This document shows, one piece after another, positions 51,006 through 58,398 of a stretch of 64,000 nucleotides of DNA (positions are counted from its first letter, which is position 1; every line of letters begins with the position of its first letter). The position numbers and the translations under genes were made by a program. The DNA is from Chloroflexota bacterium. Lineage in GTDB: Bacteria > Chloroflexota > Anaerolineae > Anaerolineales > Villigracilaceae. The stretch is from positions 62,001 through 126,000 of the forward strand of contig JACRPQ010000005.1 in NCBI GenBank assembly GCA_016223135.1, read 5' to 3'. The notes under the pieces are model-generated. The model was not told the origin of the DNA. It was given only the letters and a program-made list of their open reading frames with translations, and did no database searches.

Positions 51006-51255
51006 ATAGGTCAATCTCCTCGTCTCTTGAACGCCGCACAGAAATAATGCGAATGTTTTCGCCGCGATAAGTAATCACAGCCGACCAGTGCTTTCCTTTG
51101 ATTTTCCCTATCACAAGAAAGCGCGGCTCATCCAGGTTCCTGGCGGGAATTTCGAGATACAACTCATCGTCCCATAAGGCTTGCGCCTCTTCAAAATCAA
51201 TGCCATGCTTGCGCCGGTTCAATTCGCTCTTGCGCGGATCATATTCAAAAGGCAT
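50986..51255 (-). CDS. brnT: BrnT family ribonuclease toxin
   Basis: 89 residues. MPFEYDPRKSELNRRKHGIDFEEAQALWDDE and RFLVIGKIKGKHWSAVITYRGENIRIISVRRSRDEE are the BrnT consensus, a RelE-like mRNA/ribosome-associated ribonuclease. All conserved basic residues are kept, so it looks intact. A TATAAT 6 bases before ATG. Inside the polysaccharide locus, same strand as its neighbours. Confidence 0.93.
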   Translation of the reverse strand: MPFEYDPRKSELNRRKHGIDFEEAQALWDDELYLEIPARNLDEPRFLVIGKIKGKHWSAVITYRGENIRIISVRRSRDEEIDLYENESI

Positions 51256-51261
51256 AAAGAA

Positions 51262-51267
51262 ATTATA
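51262..51267 (-). promoter_or_regulatory. -10 box for brnT-brnA
   Basis: TATAAT, 6 bases before the brnT ATG; fits a leaderless TA transcript. Confidence 0.45.
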
Positions 51268-51272
51268 CCAAC

Positions 51273-52385
51273 TTACGCAAGAAGTCCCGCCAATATCTTT
51301 TCCGCCCGCGCCAGCCAGGTATAGCCCTGCACATCCTGCCTCGCTTGTTCCCCCAGTGACCGCCTGCGCGGCTCGTCGGCGAGCAGCCGCTCAATTTCCA
51401 CTTTCCATTTTCCAACCTCATCCGGCTCACAGAAGACTGCGTTCCTCTCGTTCAGCACTTCGCGGATCACCGGTAAATCAGCGGTGACAATCGCCCGTCC
51501 CGCCGCCATGTATTCGAACATCTTCATCGGGCTGGCGACGCTGGCGGAGTCCGCGCTTCCGCTGGAGCCCATGATGGAGCGGCTGTAAGGCATGAGGAGA
51601 ATATCGGCAGCGGCTTGGTAGAGCGGCAGGTCATGATTGGGGATGAAGCCGGTGAAAGTGACGTTGTTCGATTCGGCGCGCGCTTTCCACGCTTCCACGT
51701 CTGCGGGGCGTCCGCCGACCCAAACGAAGTGCGCCTGCGGCAGTTCCTTTGCCAGCGCGAGGAACAGGTCTGCGCCGCGGCCCGCGTAGAGGTGACCGGT
51801 GCACATCACGGTTGGGGCGGGGGGAAGGTTCAGGGTGCGGCGCGCAGTGACCGGGTCCGGTAATGAGGCGAAGCGTTCCAGTTCCACGCCGTTCGGAGCG
51901 ATGACCACCTCGTCCGCGTGGAAGCGGATGTTGTGGCGGCGTTCGAGCAGGTCCACCAATGCCCGCGTAATGGAAGCGAGGCGTTTGCGTCCGCGCAAGG
52001 CGGCGAAGGCGCGGTGCCAGGCGGGACCCAGCGCGCCGGTCGGTTGGAGGTGAATTTCAAAGACGGTGGGAATGTGGAAGAGCAAACCGAAGACCGCCGA
52101 TTGCGGGAACCAGGTGTAGAGCAGGTCGGCGCTGAGGGCGCGGGCGCGTTGAACAGCCTGCCAGGTGAACAGGCGGCGGCTGGGCGAGGCGAGCCATTCG
52201 ATGGGGAAATCAGTCTGAAGTCCGTAATGGGATTTTAGATTTACGATTTCAGATTTACGATTGCCCGGCACAAGCAGGGTCACGTCGTGACCAAGTTGAA
52301 CGAGGGCAGAGCATGCCTTCATGACTTGGATGCTGTTGGCGGTGTCGGAGGGGATTTGGGAGCCGGCGATAGCGGCGATTTTCAT
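51273..52385 (-). CDS. Glycosyltransferase family 4
   Basis: 370 residues of the GT-B fold. IAAIAGSQIPSDTANSIQVMKACSALVQLGHDVTLL at the start; donor-site region ADILLMPYSRSIMGSSGSADSASVASPMKMFEYMAAGRAIVTADLP, with the EX7E-type Glu. Residues SEIVNLKSHYGLQ (about 41-53) are encoded by an AGATTTACGATTTC repeat, an in-frame insertion near the N-domain. The start ATG overlaps the flippase stop (ATGA). Confidence 0.92.
   Translation of the reverse strand: MKIAAIAGSQIPSDTANSIQVMKACSALVQLGHDVTLLVPGNRKSEIVNLKSHYGLQTDFPIEWLASPSRRLFTWQAVQRARALSADLLYTWFPQSAVFGLLFHIPTVFEIHLQPTGALGPAWHRAFAALRGRKRLASITRALVDLLERRHNIRFHADEVVIAPNGVELERFASLPDPVTARRTLNLPPAPTVMCTGHLYAGRGADLFLALAKELPQAHFVWVGGRPADVEAWKARAESNNVTFTGFIPNHDLPLYQAAADILLMPYSRSIMGSSGSADSASVASPMKMFEYMAAGRAIVTADLPVIREVLNERNAVFCEPDEVGKWKVEIERLLADEPRRRSLGEQARQDVQGYTWLARAEKILAGLLA
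52231..52264 (+). repeat. Repeat within the GT4 gene
   Basis: GATTTTAGATTTACGATTTC then AGATTTACGATT. Two units, one orientation, inside coding sequence and in frame. Confidence 0.65.
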
Positions 52386-53737
52386 CCGAGGGTCTCCTCC
52401 CGTTTCAGGGTTCGCAGCCCCAGCCACACCGTCCAGCCAATGGAGACGACAAAGTAAGCGGAGACAATTGCCGCGCCGACGAGGTATCCGCCGCGCGGGA
52501 CGAGCAGGAAGATGAGCGCAACCTCCGCCGCGCCCGTGATCGCAGCGATGAGGAGCGGCAGGGCGGGCTTGCCCAGCGCCAGCAGCAGCGGGCGGTTCCA
52601 GTTGGCGATGTTGGCGGCGCCGTAACCGATGAGCAGCAGCAGAAAGGCGGGATAGGCGGGAGTCATCTCGCGCCCATAGACAAACGGGATGAGCCACCAG
52701 CCGGTCGCCGCCAGCCCGCCGCCAACCAGCAGGGTCCACGCCGCGCTGATGGCGCTGACCTGTTTGAGCAGTTTGCGGGTGGCTGCCCACTGCCGCGCGG
52801 CGATGCTGCGGGTGATTTCAGCGTAGGTCGGCGCGATGAGGGGGTCGAGCGGCACCATGATAAGGTTGATGAGTTTCGAGGCGAGGCTGAAATATCCCAC
52901 CGCGGCGGGGGAGACCAAAGCCGCAATGTAGAGGCGGATGTTGTCGCGGGCAAACAGGTTGACGGTCCCGTTGAGATTCGTGCTGAAGGCGAAGCGCAGG
53001 ATGGGCTTCCAATTCGAGACGATGCGGAGCGGAGCGCGCATCCAGCCGTGACCCAATCTGCGCTTCAATTCGCGGGACGCCGAGCCTGTCACCACAACCC
53101 CGGCAATCGTCTTGCCGACGAGGTAGGCGGCGAGGATGCCCCTCAGCCCCCAGTTTGTGATCTGCAGGAGGTCGAGGATGAAGACGGCGGCGATAAGGAC
53201 GGTCAGCGCAAGGCTCTGATAGAAATTGGCGCGCGCCGCCTGTTTGAAATTGTCGGTGGCTTGCAGCACGCCCAGCGAGGTTTCATAGACAAGGCTGGCA
53301 AGCAGGATCAAACCGTAAAAGCGGAAGAGAGGCTCGATGGGCTGCCCCTGCGCAAAGGTTTGTGCGCCCCACGTCGCCAGCAGGTACAGCACGAGATACG
53401 CGACCAGCGATGTGACTGCCTCTGCTAAAGCGATGCCTTTGACCAGCGCAGCGGCGCGTTCCTTGTCATCCTGTACCAGCGCCTCGCCCGCGTATTTGAC
53501 CGTCACCTCGCTCATGCGGAAGGAGAGCAGTCGGTTGACGTTGGAGGGAAAATCCATGACGATTGCCAGCAAGCCCGATCCCGTATCCCCCAGCAGACGA
53601 AAGACCAGAATGCCCTGCAGCAAGCCGAGCGCCGAGGCAAGCGTGTTGCTGCTGAACAGGTAACTGCTGTTGCGCAGCACGCGGCGGAAGAGTGGGTCAT
53701 CCTGCAGGCGGGATTTGATGGTTTGGATGAGGAACAT
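52382..53737 (-). CDS. Polysaccharide flippase (Wzx/MATE-like)
   Basis: 451 residues, about 12-14 helices. RNSSYLFSSNTLASALGLLQGILVFRLLGDTGSGLLAIVMDF at the N-terminus and AALVSPAAVGYFSLASKLINLIMVPLDPLIAPTYAEI in the middle are typical of the polysaccharide-synthase/Wzx branch of the MOP superfamily. It likely exports lipid-linked repeat units. The start at MFLIQTIK lies next to a repeat whose GGTGATTTT serves as ribosome site. Confidence 0.9.
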   Translation of the reverse strand: MFLIQTIKSRLQDDPLFRRVLRNSSYLFSSNTLASALGLLQGILVFRLLGDTGSGLLAIVMDFPSNVNRLLSFRMSEVTVKYAGEALVQDDKERAAALVKGIALAEAVTSLVAYLVLYLLATWGAQTFAQGQPIEPLFRFYGLILLASLVYETSLGVLQATDNFKQAARANFYQSLALTVLIAAVFILDLLQITNWGLRGILAAYLVGKTIAGVVVTGSASRELKRRLGHGWMRAPLRIVSNWKPILRFAFSTNLNGTVNLFARDNIRLYIAALVSPAAVGYFSLASKLINLIMVPLDPLIAPTYAEITRSIAARQWAATRKLLKQVSAISAAWTLLVGGGLAATGWWLIPFVYGREMTPAYPAFLLLLIGYGAANIANWNRPLLLALGKPALPLLIAAITGAAEVALIFLLVPRGGYLVGAAIVSAYFVVSIGWTVWLGLRTLKREETLG

Positions 53738-53739
53738 AA

Positions 53740-53797
53740 AATCACCAATTGCCAATCACCAATCACCCAATGAGGGTAAATGGTAATTGGTAACTGA
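53740..53797. repeat. Inverted-arm short-period repeat
   Basis: The left arm repeats ATCACCAATTGCC; the right arm (GGGTAAATGGTAATTGGTAAC) is its approximate inverse around a short centre AATG. It lies between the epimerase stop and the flippase start. Confidence 0.82.
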
Positions 53798-54769
53798 TTA
53801 TGGCGTGAGCACATCCTTCGCCCAGGCGCGTTCGGCGTTGTACCATTCGACCAGTTTTTCCACGCCGGCGCGCAGGTCGTATTGCGGCTCCCAGCCGAGC
53901 AGTTTGCCGGCTTTGGTCACGTCCGCCCAGTTGGAGCGCATGTCAGCCAGGTTGGGCGGACCGTAAACCACCTCCGCCTTTTTGCCGACCACATCTTCGA
54001 CCAATTTGATGAGGTTGTTGATGGTGATGACCTCATGTCCGCCAAGGTTGATGATTTCGTAACCGAGCGGTTTGAGCGCCAGGATGGTGCCGCGCGCGAT
54101 GTCGTCAATGTAGGTGAAGCCGCGCGACTGTTCCCCGTCGCCGTTGACGCGCACGGGACGTCCCTCGCTGATCCACTGCACGAAGCGAAAGAGCGCCAGG
54201 TCCGGGCGCCCGGCGGGACCATAGACGGTGAAGTAACGCAGGATGCTGACATCTATGCCATAGAGATGGTGATAAGCGTGCGCCATCGCTTCCGCGCCTT
54301 TTTTACTTGCCGCGTAAGGCTGGAGCGGTTCGCTGCTGGAGGCGGTTTCCGGCGTGGGGTAGGGCGGGTCTTCGCCGTAGATGCTGGAGGTGGAGGCGAG
54401 GATGAATTTCTTCACGCCGTTTTGCCGGCACAATTCCAGCATGTTGAGCGTGCCGATCATGTTGGTCTGCACAAAGACCCAGGGGTCGCTTACGCTGTAA
54501 CGCACGCCCGCCCGCGCCGCCAGATTGATGACACCGTCGAAGGTCTGCCCTTTGAAAAAGTCAATGACCGATTTCTCGGAAATATCCACTTTGTGAAAGG
54601 TGAAGCCGCCCATTTCTTGCAGACGCTTGAGGCGGTATTCCTTCATGCGCACATCGTAGGCGTCGTTCAGGTTGTCAATGCCGGTGACGGTGTGACCGTC
54701 CTGAATCAGCACTTCGGACGTGCGGGCGCCGATAAAGCCAGCCGCGCCGGTCACTAAATAGTGTGCCAT
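53798..54769 (-). CDS. UDP-glucuronate 4-epimerase-like NAD-dependent epimerase
   Basis: 323 residues, SDR fold. VTGAAGFIGARTSEVLIQDGHTVTGIDNLNDAYDVRMKEYRLKRL is the Gla/WbpP-like start; STSSIYG and YAASKKGAEAM hold the catalytic Ser and Tyr/Lys. DNLNDAYDxxxKxxRL points to UDP-uronate 4-epimerases. It neighbours a UDP-sugar dehydrogenase; together they would make UDP-galacturonate or the N-acetyl analogue. GAGGAAAC precedes ATG. Confidence 0.9.
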   Translation of the reverse strand: MAHYLVTGAAGFIGARTSEVLIQDGHTVTGIDNLNDAYDVRMKEYRLKRLQEMGGFTFHKVDISEKSVIDFFKGQTFDGVINLAARAGVRYSVSDPWVFVQTNMIGTLNMLELCRQNGVKKFILASTSSIYGEDPPYPTPETASSSEPLQPYAASKKGAEAMAHAYHHLYGIDVSILRYFTVYGPAGRPDLALFRFVQWISEGRPVRVNGDGEQSRGFTYIDDIARGTILALKPLGYEIINLGGHEVITINNLIKLVEDVVGKKAEVVYGPPNLADMRSNWADVTKAGKLLGWEPQYDLRAGVEKLVEWYNAERAWAKDVLTP

Positions 54770-54795
54770 GTTTCCTCGTTGTTATACATTAGACG

Positions 54796-54903
54796 TTATC
54801 GGAAATAAGATAATCTTCCACGAAGGACACGAATTTTCACGAAGAAAGAAAGGAAATTCGTGATTCTTCGTGAACTTCGTGGATAAAAAGTTGATTCCGA
54901 TAA
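54796..54903. repeat. Nested inverted repeats
   Basis: The outer pair is TTATCGGAA (54796-54804) / TTCCGATAA (54895-54903). The inner unit is CCACGAAGGACACGAA (54818-54833) / TTCGTGAACTTCGTGG (54867-54882). Noncoding; upstream of the epimerase. Confidence 0.8.
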
Positions 54904-54909
54904 AGTTTA

Positions 54910-55024
54910 TTACATAACCTGAATTCGGGATAAGGCTTTTGAATCGTCCCGAAGGCTTTTGACGCAGCGGGTTCGAGAGCAGAATCAGCCTTCGGGACGC
55001 TTATCCTGAACTGACGTTACATAA
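54910..55024. repeat. 99-bp element with 8-bp flanking direct repeats
   Basis: TTACATAA at both ends (54910-54917, 55017-55024). Between them GAATTCGGGATAAG / CTTATCCTGAACTG as imperfect inverted repeats, with an inner hairpin TCCCGAAGGCT / AGCCTTCGGGA. Related to 58090-58140 (ACCTGAATTCAGGATAAGG ... CCCGAACTGACG). A MITE-like layout. Confidence 0.7.
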
Positions 55025-55058
55025 TCCGTAATTGGTAACTCAAGCCGCCGGTGTTCGG

Positions 55059-56381
55059 CTAAAGTCTTACGACTTTCTCATTTCCCTTGGCGAATTTGCC
55101 GGTGGCGTTGCGGCTGTCGAAGACGAATTTCGCCTCGCGGACAATCGCCTCGTAATCATAGACCTTGTGATTGGTGACGATGACCACCGCATCCGCCTCG
55201 CGGACGGACCCCATCACGTCTTGCACGCTATCCATGTGCCAGCCGTCGGTCTCGTGGTGGATGTGAGGAATGTAGGGGTCATGATAGGTCACATCCGCGC
55301 CCTTCTTCATCAGCAGACCGATGACATCCAGCGCCGGCGATTCGCGCACGTCGTCAATATCGGGTTTGTACGCCGCGCCGAGGACGAGAATCTTCGAGCC
55401 TTTGACCGGTTTGCCGCGCTCGTTCAACGCCTCCATCACGCGGCTGACCACATAACGCGGCATGTTGGTGTTGATTTCCGAAGCCAGTTCGATGAAGCGC
55501 GCATTGTAATTGAACGACTTCATCTTCCATGAAAGATACAGCGGATCAATCGGAATGCAGTGACCGCCCAAGCCCGGTCCCGGCGTGAACTTCATGAAGC
55601 CAAAGGGCTTGGTGGCGGCGGCGTCTATCACCTCCCACACGTCCACGCCGAGGCGTTCACACATGATCGCCAATTCGTTGACCAGCCCGATGTTGATCAT
55701 GCGGAAGGTATTCTCCAGCAGTTTTGCCATCTCCGCCGCCTCCGCCGAGGAGACCGCATGTACGGTCTGAATGGCGCCGGCATACCAGGCAGTTGCCACC
55801 TCGTTGCAGGCAGGCGTGATGCCGCCCATCACTTTGGGCGTGTTGACCGTTGTCCAGTCCTTGCGCCCCGGATCCACGCGTTCGGGCGAGAAGGCAAGGA
55901 ACCAATCCTCGCCGATGGTCAATCCGCGCTCGACGCCCAGTTTGGGTAACAGCAATTCGCGCGTGGTGCCGGGGTAGGTGGTGGATTCCAATACCACCAC
56001 CATGCCCTTGTGCATGTACTTCGCCAGTTCGTCAGTGGCGGCGATGATGAACGACATATCCGGGTCGCCGGTTTGGCGCAGGGGCGTCGGCACACAGATG
56101 CTGACGGCGTCAATCTCCTTCAGCGCGGAAAAATCCGTCGTCGCGGCGAGATGACCCGACTTGACCAGCCGTTCCACCGCTTCGGTCGTTACATCGGGGA
56201 TATAAGAAATGCCCTTTGAAAGCGAATCAACCTTTCGTGAGTCCGGGTCAATGCCCGTGACGTGAAATCCCGCCTCGGCGAAGACAACCGCCAGAGGCAG
56301 CCCCACGTAGCCAAGTCCCAAAATTCCCACCCGGGCAGTCTTATCCTTGAGTTTTTTTATGAGCGTTTCCTTTGTAGACAT
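55059..56381 (-). CDS. UDP-N-acetylglucosamine/ManNAc 6-dehydrogenase (WecC/WbpA type)
   Basis: 440 residues, COG0677 group. VGILGLGYVGLPLAVVFAEAGFHVTGID (NAD site), ESTTYPGTTRE, LAFSPERVDPG, KLLENTFRMINIGLVNELA and the catalytic Cys in GPGLGGHCIPIDP. It oxidises C6 of a UDP-sugar to the uronate. WbpA-like features favour an N-acetylated substrate over UDP-glucose. AAGGATAAAG precedes ATG. The epimerase gene follows on the same strand after a repeat-filled gap. Confidence 0.92.
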   Translation of the reverse strand: MSTKETLIKKLKDKTARVGILGLGYVGLPLAVVFAEAGFHVTGIDPDSRKVDSLSKGISYIPDVTTEAVERLVKSGHLAATTDFSALKEIDAVSICVPTPLRQTGDPDMSFIIAATDELAKYMHKGMVVVLESTTYPGTTRELLLPKLGVERGLTIGEDWFLAFSPERVDPGRKDWTTVNTPKVMGGITPACNEVATAWYAGAIQTVHAVSSAEAAEMAKLLENTFRMINIGLVNELAIMCERLGVDVWEVIDAAATKPFGFMKFTPGPGLGGHCIPIDPLYLSWKMKSFNYNARFIELASEINTNMPRYVVSRVMEALNERGKPVKGSKILVLGAAYKPDIDDVRESPALDVIGLLMKKGADVTYHDPYIPHIHHETDGWHMDSVQDVMGSVREADAVVIVTNHKVYDYEAIVREAKFVFDSRNATGKFAKGNEKVVRL

Positions 56382-56390
56382 TCTTTATCC

Positions 56391-56885
56391 TTAACTCCCC
56401 TCTCCTTCGGGAGAGGGGTTGGGGGTGAGGGTAAATCCTTCCAACCCATTCAGGGTCATGAGAATTGCGTCCTCATTGGTGTCCTTGTAATAGCGTTTAC
56501 GGCGTCCCACCGCCTCATAGCCGAACTGACGGTACAACTCCTGCGCGGCAATATTGCTCTCGCGCACCTCCAAAAACGACGAAACCGCCCCCTCCTTCGC
56601 CATGGAACGCAAGGCATGGCTGAGAAGTTTCCGCGCAATGCCCCGCCGGCGATAGGCAGGATGCACAGCAAGGGTGGCAATGTGCGCCTCGTCCACCAGC
56701 AGCCAGGCGACGAGCATGCCCACGATTTCACCGTCTGCCTCCGCCACCCAGCAGCGCGAGGCAGTGTTATCGGTCAGTTCGAAGCGGAAGGACCGCTCGG
56801 GCCAAGGCAGGCTGAACGACATCTGGTCTAATGCCACCACCGCCGGCAGGTCATCCAGCGTCATGCGGCGGATGTTCAGGTTCAT
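56391..56885 (-). CDS. rimI: Ribosomal protein N-acetyltransferase RimI
   Basis: 164 residues, GNAT fold. IATLAVHPAYRRRGIARKLLSHALRSMAKEGAVSSFLEVRESNIAAQELYRQFGYEAVGRRKRYYKDTNEDAILM matches RimI (Q/RxxGxG/A and the RRKxYY element). It acetylates the N-terminus of ribosomal protein S18 in E. coli. The last 13 residues (LTPNPSPEGEGS) and the stop are encoded by a palindromic repeat at 56392-56434. Start overlaps the tsaB stop (ATGA). Confidence 0.92.
   Translation of the reverse strand: MNLNIRRMTLDDLPAVVALDQMSFSLPWPERSFRFELTDNTASRCWVAEADGEIVGMLVAWLLVDEAHIATLAVHPAYRRRGIARKLLSHALRSMAKEGAVSSFLEVRESNIAAQELYRQFGYEAVGRRKRYYKDTNEDAILMTLNGLEGFTLTPNPSPEGEGS
56392..56434. repeat. Palindromic repeat giving the rimI 3' end
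   Basis: CCCCTCTCCTTCGGGAGAGG / GGTTGGGGGTGAGGGT: a very widespread bacterial repeat motif. Its hairpin (CCCCTCTCC/GGAGAGGGG) may also terminate the rimI transcript. Confidence 0.8.
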
Positions 56886-57544
56886 ACAGGCAGCGTTCCC
56901 TCCGTGTGCAGGTAAATCGGCGCAAGCGAGGCGGCGTCGTCCACCTCGCCCGCCTGCCAGCGCGCCCACGCCAATTCGGCAAGAACAGCAGGTCGGCGCA
57001 CCGATGCGGCGGGAGAGACGAGGCGGATTCCCGCCTCCTTCATCTTTTGGATTTCCTCCGCCGAAAACTCTCCGCACACCACGGCAGGACTCTGCGCCTC
57101 CGCCATCAACGCTTCGAGACTCACGACTCTTGCCGGACCCTGAACCTGCCACCGTTTTCTCGAAGTTTTATACACGCCGAGAGCGAACCTTCCGCGCCCC
57201 GCCTGAATGGCGCACAACAGCGGATGCCGCCCAAGCGGCTGGGCATGAGCGAGAATATCGAGCGTGGGAACGCCCGCCAGCGGAAGATGCCTGGCAAGCG
57301 CCAGCCCTTTGACAAGCGAAAGCCCCACGCGCAGGCTGGTAAACGAACCCGGTCCCAGCGCCACGCCCAGCGCCTGCACATTGTCCATCGTTGCGCCGCA
57401 GCGCGTCAGCAAATCGGCGACAGCGGGAGCAAGTTCCACAGTATGCCGCTGACTGCTCCGCCAGGCGCATTCTGCCAGCACGTGCGCGCTATCGTAGAGC
57501 GCCAGCCCCACCTGCGCGGTGGAGGTATCCACAGCCAGCAGCAT
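56882..57544 (-). CDS. tsaB: tRNA threonylcarbamoyladenosine protein TsaB
   Basis: 220 residues, ASKHA fold. MLLAVDTSTAQVGLALYD and GVALGPGSFTSLRVGLSLVKGLALA are diagnostic. Works with TsaD and TsaE on the universal t6A modification of tRNA. Its start overlaps the tsaE stop by one base (TGATG); its own stop overlaps rimI. Confidence 0.95.
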   Translation of the reverse strand: MLLAVDTSTAQVGLALYDSAHVLAECAWRSSQRHTVELAPAVADLLTRCGATMDNVQALGVALGPGSFTSLRVGLSLVKGLALARHLPLAGVPTLDILAHAQPLGRHPLLCAIQAGRGRFALGVYKTSRKRWQVQGPARVVSLEALMAEAQSPAVVCGEFSAEEIQKMKEAGIRLVSPAASVRRPAVLAELAWARWQAGEVDDAASLAPIYLHTEGTLPV

Positions 57545-58038
57545 CAGCCGCCTCCCACCGCACGGCGGATGACATCGAGCAGTTCGTCGTAGCGTCCGCC
57601 GGCCGCTTTGAATTTCAGTTCGCGTTCCTCCTCGTCCACATGTTCGAGTTTGATCCACAAATGCTCCGGCGGGACGAGACCGTCTATCCGCTCGGGCCAT
57701 TCGATGAGCAAAGGACCGTCAGCCAGCAGCGAGTCAAGGTCGAGCTCTTCCGCCTCGGGGACGGAGGCGAGGCGGTAGGCGTCCATGTGAAAAAGCAGGC
57801 TGCCGTCGGCGCGGCGGTATTCGTTGACGAGGATAAAGGTCGGGCTGGAGACGGTATCCTGCGCGCCCCAGCCGCGCGCTACGCCCTGCACAAAGGTGGT
57901 CTTGCCGGCGCCCAACTCGCCCTGCAGGCAGATCACGTCACCGGGGCGCAGCACAGCCCCCAGCCGCGCGCCGAGGCGGCGGGTCTGTTCGGGACTGCGG
58001 CTGAAAAAATCGAGCGAATGCAGGTCAAGGATGGGCAT
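57544..58038 (-). CDS. tsaE: tRNA threonylcarbamoyladenosine ATPase TsaE
   Basis: 164 residues. P-loop GELGAGKTTFVQGV and SSPTFILVNEYRRADG are the TsaE blocks; a DxYRL (MDAYRL) element follows. First gene of tsaE-tsaB-rimI. ATG at 58038 follows TATAAT by 7 bases, no ribosome site. Confidence 0.95.
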   Translation of the reverse strand: MPILDLHSLDFFSRSPEQTRRLGARLGAVLRPGDVICLQGELGAGKTTFVQGVARGWGAQDTVSSPTFILVNEYRRADGSLLFHMDAYRLASVPEAEELDLDSLLADGPLLIEWPERIDGLVPPEHLWIKLEHVDEEERELKFKAAGGRYDELLDVIRRAVGGG

Positions 58039-58045
58039 CGCAGGG

Positions 58046-58051
58046 ATTATA
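58046..58051 (-). promoter_or_regulatory. -10 box for tsaE-tsaB-rimI
   Basis: TATAAT, 7 bases before the tsaE ATG. Confidence 0.5.
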
Positions 58052-58089
58052 CCCCGTTGGACTCATGCCCCGCTTTGGGTTAAGATAGC

Positions 58090-58345
58090 GCAACCTGAAT
58101 TCAGGATAAGGCATTTGAACCGTCCCGAACTGACGTTAGAGGTGTTTTGAAATTCATTTTCCAACCACAGATGAACACGGATAACTCACCTTACGCGGTA
58201 GCGCGAGATTTATCTCGCGTTTTCGGGCGACATTTATGTCGCCCTACGAAGGAACTGCGTAAGGTGAGACAGATAAATTGGATTTAAGGGTGATTGCATC
58301 ACGTTTTTCATCAAAATCAGCGTTCATCTGCGTTTATCTGTGGTG
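58090..58345. repeat. Composite of three repeat types
   Basis: (1) 58090-58140, ACCTGAATTCAGGATAAGG ... CCCGAACTGACG, related to 54918-55016. (2) outer AACCACAGATGAACACGG (58173-58190) / CATCTGCGTTTATCTGTGGT (58325-58344). (3) inside it CTCACCTTACGC (58185-58196) / GCGTAAGGTGAG (58257-58268) enclosing hairpins GCGCGAGATTTATCTCGCG and GGGCGACATTTATGTCGCCC. The gap holds no gene. Confidence 0.82.
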
Positions 58346-58398
58346 AATCTCGATTTATAAAACACTCTCTTACGGATATTCAGCCAAGGAGTTGACGC

